DNA of 64,000 bases, from assembly GCF_004210375.1 (NCBI RefSeq), contig NC_134837.1:160249310-160313309 (forward strand). The letters are read 5' to 3'. How positions within the stretch are numbered: the first letter of the stretch is position 1; the number at the start of each line of letters is the position of its first letter. A model generated the notes under the pieces. That model ran no database searches, was not told where the DNA came from, and saw only the letters and a list, made by a program, of their open reading frames with translations. The position numbers and the translations under genes were made by a program. Positions 28,680 to 43,600 of this stretch are shown piece after piece. The DNA comes from Tachypleus tridentatus. Taxonomy: Eukaryota; Arthropoda; Merostomata; Xiphosura; Limulidae.

Positions 28680-31600
28680 CTGTCAAATATAACATCGAAA
28701 CGTAGAAATTTTAGTATTCATTTCAAGGTGCATAATTCTTTACTTCATTATGAGCAAATGACTAACTTAAAATATTATATTTTTAACGTTCATATTTTGT
28801 AGAGCTTGACCTAGAATTTTCCAAAAACTTAACTTTTAATTTAAATAAAAACGTTGACAGCGTAGAACATATAAAATTATTGCAGTTGCAAGCTGATAAA
28901 AGGGTGTGTCTGCGTGCGTGTTTGTGTGACCGCCATAATTCCAAGAGGAAGGAACCTGGAAACCTGAAATTTTGCAACCTTACTAAGTAAACCCTGGGGA
29001 TGTTCACTTGGGTATTACATACCCAGACGCATGCGCATCTTTCTAATGAGGAAAATTAGCGCAAAACCGCATAGAAAAAAAAAAAAGGTTTCTTATATTA
29101 AAATGGCGCAGATAGCCTAGTTGCTTTGCGCCATGAATACACCAAACCAACCAACCAACCATATCACAAACAGACAAGTACGCGGGCATGTGCGCGCATG
29201 CATGTACGAATCTTTAATGAGGCAAACTAGCGTAAAACACCGAAAAAATATTTCTTATATAGTAACTTCTATTATATAGAAAAGCCAGTGTGAGTATTAG
29301 TAACAATGTGTTCCAAAATGGATTTTATGTCATGTTACTAAGCAACAAAGGTATGTAGGATATACTAATAACCTGAGTGAAGCCGGGTTTTTCGTTAGTA
29401 TTTCATAAATGCCTATGTTATACGTTATTAACAATCAAAATTCTATATCATTTTCTAGACCTTGTTTCTTTGTCGTTTAGCAATTACTATATTAATAGCA
29501 TTAAGACTTTCTGTAACGCTTAACCAGTCGGAAATTATTAAAGGGAGACAAAAAGGTAAGAATAATTCTTTTCAATTCTGCTAGATGCTAAAACATATTA
29601 TGCATTTAGTGGAAGAAAAAAATCTATGTAAGTCGTTCTTATTTTATAATGTAAACGGACATTTTTCTGATCAGAAGTGTCAAATTATTAGAATGTTTTT
29701 TCAAACCATCCAGCAAACAACTTTCTTAGTGATGCCAAACATGTTCGTAGGTTATTAACAATCTGATGTTAACAAATGAAACGAAAGCAATCAGTAAAAG
29801 GCAAAACATATTTAACCTTTTAATGTTCAAGACGAGCTAATGAATTAATATGAAGGAAATGACAGGATTAAGGTTTTGAATTGTTTTTTGTTGCGATATT
29901 TTCAATTTGTTCAGATATTTATATCTCTGATGATAGTTACAAAAAATAAAATTTAAACATGGAGTATTTATTAATATGATACTTTTTAAACCAAGGTTAT
30001 CAAAGACTGTTATCATGTTGTACCAAGTTTAACAGTGTCCCTGATCCTTCCTTTGTATCACGCTGTCAAAATAATTGTAACCATAAAAAGTAAAGCACTT
30101 ATAATTCACAAAAATACCACAATATTTTATTATTAACTATTTAATTATAATTTTCATAAAGCTCTTACTTTTATTTCAGCGCGCATCAAACTTCTTTTCT
30201 GAGTTTCCAGTTTCTAAAAATAAAAATATGTACAAAACTGAAATAACCAAAGATATCTAATTGTTAAGAGATCGATGATTATATGTTTACTGTTTGAAAG
30301 CAAAACCATAAAATATATGCACTAAATTAAACATAACTGGTTTGAATCTAACGATAATAACACTATGTAAAAAAACTTTTACTTTTCTTGTTCCTGGGCA
30401 AAAAGTGTTATTTCCCACTTGCTTATGCCTAAACTAAATGGAAAAGACCTATATTTCTCTTCAAATTTTGCTTTTGTGACCTGTGTAATTAAATTTTCAA
30501 ATCTACCCACTTTCCAGAACATTCCAAATAGATTCAGTGCTGAGTAGCTGATAGAGAATTTTCTCGAACTTACAAGAATTTTCAAGAACTTTCTAGAATG
30601 TTGTAGAACTTACAAGAATTTTCTAGAATTTTCCATAGTAATATATATATATATACAGGAGCCTACCACTCACCACTTCATTTTAGTTCTAGCTGCGACG
30701 CATTCTGCTATGTATGTGGCCAGTTTATCAAGACAAAAGGGACAAAGTACTGTGTGACAGCATTTGCTAAAATGTGGAAAACATACAAGACATATTTCAG
30801 CATGCCTGTCGGGGATCAAGACAAACCCTGGGCACCTCATTTTACCTGTGAGTACTGCAAAAAACTCTAGAAGGTAAGACGGACAATTTTTGCTTGCTTG
30901 TGGAGAAAGTAAATTTATTCTTCATAATAACAATTTTATTTTGCTCTTTTGCAGGATGGTACAGAGGGAAAAAAAAATATGAAGTTTGCTATTCCAAGAA
31001 TTTGGTGTGAGCCCACTGACCACTCAATCAATTGCTACTTCTACATGGTGGACCCTTCCAAACGTCGGGCTGGCAAGAATGCACCTGTTATCATCTATCC
31101 GCCCCAGTGCCACACTGCCATGAACTCCCTGTACCCAATCCGCCAGAGAGAAAGCAGCCATCCTCAGAAGAGAGCAACACAAATCAGCAGAGGAGATAGA
31201 TGTTGAAGATCCAGATTACAGTTTCAGAGGTGCAGCTGGCGAGAGACACTCATACTACCCCAACCAAAGAGACCTCAATGACTTGATCAGAGATCTTGGT
31301 CTAAAAAAGTCGAATGCCGAACTTTTGACATCTAGGCTTAAGGAGTGGGATTTGTTAGATGAAAGTGTGAAAGTCGCAAGTCAGAGGAAGCGTCACCGAC
31401 ATTTTTCAAGCTTTTTCACTCGTCAAGATGGGCTCTGCTTCTGCCACAATGTATCCAATGCGTGCAAAACAATTGGAATTGCTTGTAACCCAAACGAGTT
31501 ACATTGATAGCTCATCCAGAAGCCTCAAAGCTGTGCTGCTCCATAACGGGAATAAGTATCCGTCTTTTCTCCTGGCTCATTCGGTGCACCTCAAAGAAGA

Positions 31601-34600
31601 ATACAACAGCGTCAAGACTTTGCTAGAAGCCTTGAAGTATGATGAATATGGCTGGGAGGTTATCGGAGACTTCAAAATGGTGGCATTTCTGATGGGTCTC
31701 CAAGGAGACTTTACCAAGTTTCCATGCTATATTTGCCTTTGGGACAGCAGGGACACTGCAGTGCACTACAACAGGAAGCACTGGCCACAATGGACCGAGT
31801 TCTCTGTGGGTAGCCACAATGTCAAGTGTGAGCCACTAGTAGACCTCGAGAAGGTGTTGTACCCACAATTGAAAATAAAATTATTTATGAAATTATTTGT
31901 TACAGCTCTTTATTAGGAGTCTGCAGCCTTCAAGTACTTTAGATATTTCTTCCCTAAGCTGTCTGAGGGAAAGGTCAAAGCTGGTGTCTTCGTAGGACTA
32001 CAAATACAGAATATCCTGGAGTGCACAGAATTTCCCAAGAATCTCAGTAGGAAGTAAAAATAAGCTTGGGGCAGCTTTGTGGTAGTGATCCGGGGCTTTT
32101 GAGCAATTACAAGGCCGAAAATTATGTAAAACTGGTTGAGACTGTGGTGAAGAACTACGGCAAAATGGGCTGCAGGATGTCTCTGAAAGTCCATATCCTT
32201 AACATCCATCTTGATAATTTCAAGGAGAACGTAGGAGCATACTCAAAGGAGCAAGACGAACGCTTCCACCAAGATATACTGGACTTTGAACGCCACTACC
32301 AAGGAGCGTATAACGAAAACATGATGAAAGACGATATTTGGGGGCGGTCCGGCCAGGTGGATTAAGGCGTTCGACTCGTAATCTGAGGGTGGCACGTTCA
32401 AATCCCCGTCGCACCAAACATGCTCGCCCTTTCAGCCGTGGGGGCGTTATAATGTGACAGTCAATCCCACCATTCGTTGGTAAAAGAGTAGCCTAAGAGT
32501 TGGCGGTGGGTGGCGATGACTAGCTGCCTTCCTTTTAGTCTTACACTGCTAAATTAGGGACGGCTAGCGCAGATAGCCCTCGAGTAGCTTTGCGCGAAAT
32601 TCAAAAAACGTACAATATTTGGGGACTAATACGAGAAAGTGATTTACATTACAGCCCCAAATCTAAAAAAACTACTCACTTCTAAACATTTTTTTGTATA
32701 ATGTTAGTATAAATACATGTAAATCTTGATTCATATGTTGTTTTATTCTGACCGTATGTAAATGAAAATGTGTAAATTTGCTTATTTTTTTCAAAATAAT
32801 TTCAAAATTTCATTATCCAGGTCCCAAAAGCAAAGTTTGAGGGGAATAATGGCCATTTTCTGTACTTTTACAACATAAACAATTAAGAAATAACACATAC
32901 TATCCAGGAATAAAATTTGTGTTACATAGTGTAATCAACACATTAGTAAATGATGATTTACATGAATTACATCTTATCTTAATTTCTAAACCTAAATGTA
33001 AAAAATCGTTGTTAGAGTATAACAGTATCGTGTTGCTTTAAATTAAATATTTTATAGATGGTTCAATACAGAGATTGTGTTTTCTATTAGTGAGTCAAAC
33101 TTAACTATAATATATAGTGATAATTAGATTACATTTTTATACGCACATTACATGTTTTAATTACAATTAAAATCAGAATAAAATTAATGTCGCTATTGTG
33201 AAAATAACACAACTGTATTATTCAATCAGATAACGTGCCACCTCTATGAAAGTTTAAAATGTTGTAATACATGTGTACGAAATAAATTAGTGTTGAATGA
33301 TAAGTGAACAAAAATAGAATATGCATTTTAATAAAACATTCAAAGTTTAATAAATAAAACGATTTAATTACTCCGAATAAATTTAGCTAGATATTGGTGT
33401 GATCACTCCTGTGTACTCCTACAGTCCATAACTGAAGTGGAGAATTTTCACTAAACTATTCACTTGTGAAATGTGCGTTACTGAAAACATATTCACTGTG
33501 CTTTAATAAAGGTAAGGTTAAATAAATTTGAAGAAAAACATGTCAGTCAGCGAATCTTATGTTTTTACCACTTGTATAGCTTTGAAGTATCACACCACTA
33601 AATACTAAATATACAATTAGTTAGAAATAATGACCAAATATACACAAATGATTCATTTGAGAGATAAATTGTATTAAAGTGTTTCGCAAGAAAAGCTGTG
33701 TGAGACCCATTTGTGTGAGAAAAAACATTATATCGACAGTGGCGCCATAGCATTTGGATTACTTTATAAACAAATTAAGCTTTTTGGAACAATATTCTAT
33801 GAATAATTACTACATGACTATGAGTTATTAAGCACTACTCACTTCATTCACTTCGTGGAGATGCTTGACCTAAAATTAAAACCATAAAATATGCTTGTAT
33901 TACAAAATGGTTACAAAAACACAGCTAATTTAATAACAATTAGATGATGCAAACGTTATTTACAATAGTTACACGTGTGGTGTCAAATGTATTAGGTATT
34001 CCATGAGTGTGAAACCATGGAGAAAATAGACATTATATTCTTAAAATTGAACAAACTTATTTCTGATGTCAGATGTATATATTCCAGGAAAGAAAATACC
34101 TTGATGGCACAGGAAACCACGAATGTAGATGTAAAAGATTGTTAATGGCGTGCAATTCGATTAATTAACATGTAAAGAATTAATTGTGTATTTTTTCTAT
34201 GGGTCCAGACTTGTGGTACTCTTTGTACTGTATTTTTACATCTATAGAGTTACTGGAATGGTATAAAATTACTCTGATGCTTAAAATAATAGCAAAAGAG
34301 AAGAAACAAACACGTTGTAGGCAAGACGCGCTAAAAGTTCTAGAAATTAAGTTTTTAATTTTTTCAGTACATTTTAAGTTATATATACAAACTTGTGAAC
34401 TATAAATGAGTCGATATCCCTGTTAGTGCTCCTTGTGTGACATATTATGTTTATTTCTTCATTAACGTGATTAATACTGTAATAACTGAACGCGCTGAAG
34501 AACATTTTATCTTTTAAAAGATTTTTAATGAAACGACGTGGTTGAAAATAAGACTTCAATTAATTAAGAAAGTTTTACGTATATACAGGCCCGGCATGGC

Positions 34601-37600
34601 CAGGTGGTTAAGGCACACGACTCGTAATCTGAGGGTCGCGGGTTTGAATCCTCGTCGCACCAAACATGCTCGCCCTTTCAGCCGTGGGGCGTTATAACGT
34701 GACGGTCAATCCCACTATTTATTGGCAAAACAGTAGCCCAAGAATTGGTGGTGGGTAGTGATGACTAGCTGCCTTCCCTCTAGTCTCACACTGCTAAATT
34801 AGGGACGGCAAGCGCAGATAGCACTTATGTAGCTTTACGTGAAATTCAAAACAAGCCAAACTAATTCATGTATATACAATTATGGTATAAACTATGGGTG
34901 ATTTTATCCATTTTACCACGGGCTTTAAGCCGCTGGTTGATATATTGTGAAACAACGTTGAAATAAGTTGAGATACCTTCCAATACTTTATACATCGTTT
35001 ACACATTGATAATAATACCTTTGATACTGAACGTGAGGTTAATCTTGTGATTTTACACGCAAAAAAAAAAAAAAAATCAGTTCTCTTACAATAGCAGGAC
35101 AATGTTTTTATATATTTACATTTGACATTTCATTTTTTTCTCACGTAAATTTTAACTAATTAATTAATTACCTCATTTTTTAATACTTTAATTTGAGACA
35201 CCATCTTTTGGCTCTCGCTCATTATATTTTCGACGTTCAGATATCTTTCTTTCCACTTTGATATTTCTTTCCAAATGCCATCATTACCTGGCATCGTTTT
35301 TTCAAATAATTCCTGATAAAAGAGAAAAAAAAAAGCAGCTATAAAAACTGACACACACTTCAAATACAAACCAAAATTACTTTAAAACTTTAATACCGAT
35401 AACAGCGAAAGCTGTTTGAAGAAGACAGCCCAATGTTCTGTCGAAACATGTAGCATGTTCTCCCAATAATAAATAGTTGTTCGCCAACTTAATATTATAT
35501 TAGTGTAATATACTTCCTCACTCACGCTAAAGAAAGAGACACAAACAACTTCTCACCTCTTCAAGTTTCGAAATATTTAATCCTGCTTTCTTAAACTCAC
35601 ATTGTAGGCGGACTTTCTGGTTCAAGTCACGAGTTCTCAGAATAATCGTGTTGATTAACACAAGGACTGCGAACTAGGAGAAACAAATTACCATTTAGAG
35701 AACTTGGTTGTATTGAACAAACATATAGTCAACAAATACACTCACAACCTCCTGAGCAGTATAAAAACAGGCGATCTTTCAGTGGAAAGATTCGAAACGG
35801 GAAACAAACGTTCATAATAAAATAAGTTTTCTTACTTTAAAATCCGCTGAATTACGTGTTTCCGTCTTCAACATTGACACCATGAACTTAAATCTCACTG
35901 ATTCACCATAAGCCAGTTGTAGAGATGTCATAGCTTCAAGAACCATTTCGTTACCGTCAAAAGAAGCCTGACAGACAGTTGTCAGTAACTAAGTAAAAAA
36001 GTGTTTACAAATGAAAAACCAATGTTTGTTTAAAATGAACAATATCATTAATAGATCATTAACTTTATTGTTATAAAATTTGTTTTCGCTTGCGACTTGA
36101 GAAGTTCAATGAAAAACTAATATTATAAAGTTTCAAAGAATTTGCAATTGTTTAATGTGTAAATATATCAAAATAAATATTTTAAGGCGTAACCTTATAA
36201 ACTTAATTAGCATATTGTGAATATAATTTATCGCTTAACTGTTTTAAAGCGTTTGTAGTCGTCTTTTCCTTGCGTTTTTAAACAATTCATTTACTACTGT
36301 TGTTTATTATCATTTGTTGCTGTAACATTGTTAAGATACCTATGAAGCTTAAATTACATTTATTTAATTGCTTGCAATAAAATTAATAATACGTACGAGA
36401 CGGCATCTATCGGTTCTTTTAAATAATTAAACTTGTAAAATTTCATTGAACATCATCTCGTGACAGCAAAATGACAAACAGAGATTTAAAAAAATAATGA
36501 AGTGGTTTTATTTTAAGGAGCATTTTAATTTATTTTACAGAAAATTAGTCTGTCTTTTAAGGAGAACTAAACAACTTTCTTCTTAGAAAACAGACCAAAG
36601 CATGTCGAAATATGAAGCATGTTCTCCAAAATAAAACCATATCATCTTGCTGATAAATTGTTGTTTGTCAATTAACTATTATATCGGAGTAATTGGTTTC
36701 CATACAAAAGACATTTAGTAATGTTATAAGAGCCTGTACGCATTCTTACAATCGTTAAAAGTTTGACAAAAGGAGTATTTATTAATTACAAGGAGATCTT
36801 CAAAATACTGTGATTGAAATGTATAGTTAGGTGATGTGGAATTCATAAATTATAATTTCGTTTATCAATAAAATGCATATTTATTAACTTGTCAATGGTG
36901 ATTGTTTAAGCACAAACAAATATACACGTTGACACATCTAAACAATATTTACTTGTTTGTTAAAAGTTTACTCGTGCCGAGTAATTTAGAAATTGTCTGC
37001 CTTGCAGATGTAACAGATAATAACTGGAGTAACGTAATTTAATATTAAAATGTTTTTAAATATATACGTGTGTAAATTATATATTATTTTATTCAATTAT
37101 CCAATCATTCTTACCTGCAATGCCAGCAAACGAGATTTTCTGCTATTACTCATTATGCAAAATGCTAAAGTGGAAACTCCATTAGAATGTTTCATAACCA
37201 TGGTAACAGCCTCCTAAAATATTAAACCAGTTTTGTAGAATTTGTAAAGGCGATTTTACTATACAAGCTTCTTGTGTTTTATAATGACATTCATTAAATA
37301 GAACTACAATATCTGTTTAAGCCGGCAGAGAAATAAGCAACATGTGACTACTATACTTACTATGTATCAACTCATGCAGACAGGAATTATGTGGTTAAAG
37401 TGTATTTGTATATATTTATATCTTTAGTTATGTGATAATTATAAAACACTACCGCTTAAAATGTAGTTTGCGCATGCAGCTATTAAGTAAAAATTACTAT
37501 ATTACTTTTTATATCTTTTGGTGCACGTAAGAACAAAAACTACTTTTCAAATTACACCCGACCAAGATAAAAATAATCATTTAGGGGTTTGGGAAAGTTA

Positions 37601-40600
37601 TTAACTCAAGCTTTTTTTTTGTTTTTGAACGAAGCTAAGGTGAAAAGTTTATCGGTAATCATTCGAATCGAAAATTGGATGACAAAAGTTTTGTTGTTAA
37701 ATAGAGATTTCTTTTATTTTCAGCCAGAAAGCGTTTTTTCGCACTCACACTATAACGGTGATAATGGATAACACTTACGATATGTCTGAAGTACATAATG
37801 CATTCCTTACTAGAGTTTCAGCCACATTATATAATACTCTTTGAATCATCAAATGAAATAAGTAGCCGATCAACTGTATTCCAGTTTAAAGTAAATGCCA
37901 GCAACCACTTTATGATCTTGTCCCAATAATAGTCATTTTCTACCTTACAGGTCCCATTAAATGACATCTGGGAAGCTGATTCTGCCTAGTCTTTCAAAAG
38001 CACTCGCATTTTAACTAAGATAAGAATAATAAACTGATAAAATGCAAACATAATATACAATATACGTTTGGTGTGAACAGAAACTCAAACCATATTACAA
38101 TTGGCAGATGGAGGTAGGAAGAACCAGTATAAAACAAAACGAAACACATTTGCGAATATATTTTGGACATGTTAAAAATAAAAGGAAGGAAGTTGGTTTA
38201 AAAACTGTTTGAAAGTAGTTGCAAAAATATAGAAAACAGCAAGAAATGAGGATAGGAAATGAACAATAAATTTTCTGAGAGTGGAAACCCTGAAATAATT
38301 GGAAGAAAAACCGAAAGAAAGCAAGTTATAATGATTGAAAAAACATTAATGAGGCGGTAATGAAAACAATGAGTTATACTTACTCAATATTGGAGTAGGA
38401 TTGAAAAGTCTGTACAATGAACTTGTTATAAAAATATAAAACAAGGAGATGACGGTTTTGTTTTAGACATTCGTGCAAAGTTCTCAAGAGCCGTTCGCAT
38501 TAGTCATCCTTAACTTTTAACTTATATACTAGCCCTCGTGTGGCTTTGCGCAAAATTCACAAAAAAAAACAACAACATACCTTTAATGTCATGCAGTTCT
38601 TCAAACATAAAAGACATTCGTGTTCTTCCCGCTGAGAAAAACAAACCAAAACTGAAATAGTTTGAAGCAATACCACAGTTTATAGACTACCATAATCTGA
38701 TTCACCTCATCTAGATACAATCGGGGTAATTACGGACATTAGTCCTTATCAAGCTTTACTAAATCCTGAAGACATCACGAATTCAATAAAAATTGTTTAA
38801 ATAACATAAATAATGCATAACAAGTTGAACTATTCTTTTCACACCATAACACCAAAAATATGTCATAGTGATGTTTAAAGGTACCCTGTGTGACGTATAA
38901 GTTCAGCACTCTTAACCAATCCATCAGTTCGCTCTATTAATCATTCGAGCACTCAGAGCCAACTTCGAGTTGATGCTCTGAGCCAACGCACTGCCCATGG
39001 TGCGACCTTGTAACATGCAACTTATTTGTTTGTTTTGTTGTTAAGAACAAAGCTATATAATGAGTTAGCTGTGCTGTGTTGATCACTGGAATTGAACCTG
39101 GTTCCTCGCGTTATAAGCTTTTAAATTTACCGCTGACCATTGGGAGGCTAGATTATTTGTATTACCTAAATTGTACCTTCAAACTTATAATTTGGATTTG
39201 GTGCAATTAGCATTACTCCAAAGTATTAAAGAAACGTTACTTTATAGTTAAATTATTTCTCAACCAAGTAAACAATAGTAGATTTTAGAAATATCTTTTG
39301 TTTACTGAATACAATTAATATACCAGTTTCATTGCCAATGTATAATTTGTTATAACCATTGAAACGTAACTAACCCTAAACTTGAAATATTGAATTATCC
39401 AAAATTAGGTCTAGCTAAATCAACCTGAAAGAGTCATGCCTGTTAAACAAGGGAAAAAATATACTTATTAATGAGTGTTCAAATACCTACTCTTCTCCAA
39501 CACTTGATTCAATGCAATCTTTTCTTGTGAAGAGCTTATTTTTGACCTAGTTGCAGACGGTTTTATAGAATTTGACAGTCATTACAATGTCAATTATGAT
39601 GTTTTCTGAAGGATTGAAATATTGATTTAACCAATTTTCCAGCTGATTTAAATTAGCATTTATTGCTAGCTAATCTAAGACTCAAAGAAGCTTATCATAA
39701 TTCCAACAGTATGCCATCTAACATCACCCCATATTAGAACAAATTGTAGTCAAATTACGCACGAGACAGATTTTATAGCTTGAAATAAATACCACAGATG
39801 TCACTGAAGAGTACATCGGCTACTCATAAGTTGAGTAAGATCTATACATTTGTTCACATTTATGCCTCACCAAACAATAGCAGAATCACCAACGAAAAGG
39901 TATTAAAGTACTTGAAAACGGCATTCTTATCAACTCCGGCGATTTCGACAAAAATTAACGACAAATGCGACAGATTGCAGGACTTAAATAGACTAATGTA
40001 CATCTTCTAACTTAAAGTTAAAAGCGTGAAGTCTGTAATTCACAGTTTGGTCATTCATATTCACTCCACTTTCTCCTAAAGTTCATGCTTACTTCTTACA
40101 ATGTGTACTGGTGTTTTCTTTTGGCCATAATTTGCAGATAACGGTCATTAATAGGGCCCAGTTGACCTTCTATGAGTTTATTTAGGTAATTCAGTGTATA
40201 CATTAGTTGTCTGATATATTGCCACAACTTTCTCGCACCAGAATTATCTGTTATTTGTTTCTATACTTATTTCATTTCTAACATTGAAATAGTTACGGTT
40301 GCTTCTACTTACATTAGAAATTTCCAACTGTCACTTCATGTAACATTGTCACAAACGTTACATGGGAATATTAAATAAAACCGAAATGGTTACTAAAATA
40401 GCAGTGGCCCGGCATGGCCAAGCGTGTTAAGGCGTGCGACTCGTAATCTGAGGGTTGCGGGTTCGCATCCCAGTCGCGCCAAACATGCTCGCCCTTTCAG
40501 CCGTGGGGGCGTTATAATGTGACGGTCAATCCCACTATTCGTTGGTAAAAGAGTAGCCCAAGAGTTGGCGGTGGGTGGTGATGACTAGCTGCCTTCCCTC

Positions 40601-43600
40601 TATTCTTACACTGCTAAATTAGGGACGGCTAGCACAGATAGCCCTCGAGTAGCTTTGTGCGAAATTCAAAAAAACAAACAAACACTAAAATAGCAAGCAG
40701 TAAATAATTAGATAAACAAGTTTTATTCCACTTAAGGTTGGGTTAACTAACAGAAACAAATATTAATATAATTAATATTATCTTTTAATAAAAGTAAGCA
40801 ACTTTTATGGCTCAAAATTAAATAAATGTGTCAATAAGCAATGTTTTCCAACCAGTATATTATATAGACTTTCATATACAAACAAATGGTTTCTTCTCTT
40901 GTTAGTCTCATTTCTATAATCTTACTTTTACTACATACGACCGTTGTTATAATATTAAACTGCATATACGGATTAACGTCGAAACTTCATTAAACTTTTT
41001 CTGTTATTAATTAGAAATTCAGGTGAACATACGTTTATAACTTCTTTGTGATACGAATAACGGGATATAATATAGAAATTCAAATATTTCTCTACGAATC
41101 TAATATAATAACAATAGTACACTGCGAGTTCGAAACTTGAAGATAATTTCAACAGCTTGCTTATCCGATAAAGGAAATGAAATTCTAAAACGGGAACTTA
41201 CACCAGAGAGAAGTCAACACTACCCTTACCAAAGCGTTTTTCAGCAAAAACTGCCTTTTAGAATCACGAATCCAGTTTAGCTTCTGATCAATTTGTATTT
41301 TCCAGCAACTGTTCAGAAGATCTAGAACTGATCTAACTCCATTCTGAGGCTCGGCTACAAACTCCTGGAGAAACCTTCACATAAATTGGTGAATCAATTA
41401 CAACATATTAATTTACAAATAAAGTAACGAAGAATTGAAAACAAACAACAACAAAAACTTCAGTAAAACAAACAACTCTACATCTTTTAAATATTTTTCT
41501 GGTTTGAAATTTCTCTTTCAGTTTTGACAGCAACATACAAGGAATTATTGAACACCAAAATACCAAAGTTATTTGGGATATAATACAGCATAAAAACAAT
41601 GGAAAATTAAAATAAATATTAAACGAACTTTGTATTGGCGGTTTGCAAATCTTCTTTCAATTTTTGTAGCATATAACATAAACTTGGAAATTCCAAGGTC
41701 ACATCATTGTCCTCAGATTTTCTTTTATTCTTTGACATAACTTCATCAATTAGTGTTACCTGGCGTCGCAAATAGTAAGCGTAGTATCTAGGATCAATGT
41801 ATGGAATAGGGCGTTTGTACTGTAAGATTAAAATACATTTAGCAAAACCATGTAAATACATAAGGAACTATTAAAAGAAATATATATATATATATATATG
41901 CAACAAATTTTATGAATCTTACGTTTCAGTTTCCCGATGGGTCAGCAGCAGGTGTACGTATTTAAACTGTTGAAATTTGGGTTTTCCTTCTCCGCAGTGG
42001 ACAGACGACTGTGTTATAAGTTTGTAAGAAGTATTAAAAATATTAATTTCAAAATTAATTGTAACATTTTCAAATGAATATTGACGTTTATTATAGGTTA
42101 ACATGGATCTTTTTAACTGCCACTGTAGTAAACTAAATTAAAAGAGCGCATGTCGACGTATACAGAACATTCACTCTAGACCTGAAAAGTGAGATATTCA
42201 GTAAATGTTATGATAAATCAATTTATAATTTAATGTTTAGAGACATATTTTTTGATCAGTGGTGAATTAAGAGCTCTTCAGGCTCAGTATGGTCAAGTAG
42301 TGAAGGCGCTCGACTCATACTCTGAGGGTTCGAATACCTGTCGCACCAAAATGCTCGCACTCTCAGCCGTTGGGGCGTTATAATGTGACGGTCAATCTCA
42401 TTATTCGTTGGTAAAAAGAGTAGCTTAAGGGGTGGCGGTGGGTGGTGACGACTAGCTGCCTTCCCTCTAGCCTTACAATGCTAAATTAGGGACGTCTAGC
42501 GCAGATAGCCTTCAAGTACCTTTGCGCGAATTTGAAAAAAACGAACAAACAAAAACAGATGAGAGCTCATCCATTTGCCATAGATTTTTTCAGTGACAAT
42601 AAATAACTTAACTTTCGTTAGTAAACAAAATAAATCAAATTAACTGCAAATGCTTTTCCACATTTCCATCACTTGTCCATTGTGACTCAAGGTCGGAGGT
42701 ATATAAAAACAGCTTTTAAGATTTATCTTTTGTCTCTCACAAGTCACTTCCCAAGAAATTTTATTCTTTAATACCACAACTTACTAGTTGGGATGAACGA
42801 TGAGAGACAAAGATTTTAATGTCGATGAGTGAAATGCCATTTATAATTGCAGTATAACACCTTAAAATTTACGGTTTGAACGTCCAAATCTTTTAAACTG
42901 TTGAAAACCAATAAGCTTAAAAGAAAGTTATAAACTTCCAAGTTTTATAACGGTTTAAGCTTGTTGGTTTCAAATAGTTCACAGGCTATTGAGGATTAAG
43001 CCGTAAGTTTGAAGATTTTAAAAACATATAAGTAAAAAAATGGTAAAGAGAAATATAATGTGATTCAAAAAATTGAATTTTTTTGCATAACGAGGCCTAG
43101 TATAACCTAATGGAATGGACAAAAAATATGTCCACCTTTTTAGCTGTCATGGAATTGACATATTGGGGGCAGGAATGCTAAATTCAAGAGCTACGTTTTA
43201 TCTTACTTACCCCTAAATGGAAGTACCTTATTTCCATTATTATTTATTTATTATTTTTCATCTTTTTATGTTTATCTTCTTATTATTCTAATTTGGGAGG
43301 CCAGTCATCTTCCCACAAACTGTCTGCAGGCAGTGAAGGGTGATATAGATGTGGGAGTTGTGAACTTGAGCACCCGCATCTCGCTCTCTTAATTTATATT
43401 TTTTTTATGTGAGACCAGAGAATTGAAGATTAAGACTGATAAATAGTGTATCTCCACCGCAATGTTGGTCCTGCTTCCGCAGTCACCTCCAAAACCTAAG
43501 ATACATTTTATAATCCCACGTTGTAGCTTGTACTATAGGATCCCTTTAAAAAAAAATGTGCAGCGTGTTTAAATTTTTTTAATTAGAAAAATTCATGTTA

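Larger units (their letters stand above)
37214..41229. other. FH3 intron 3; SINEs only
   Basis: 4 kb intron with a SINE-A tail (38528-38576), a SINE-B (39024-39150) and a young SINE-A (40406-40683). No gene seen; the open frame at 39798-40010 lacks family features. Confidence 0.4.
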
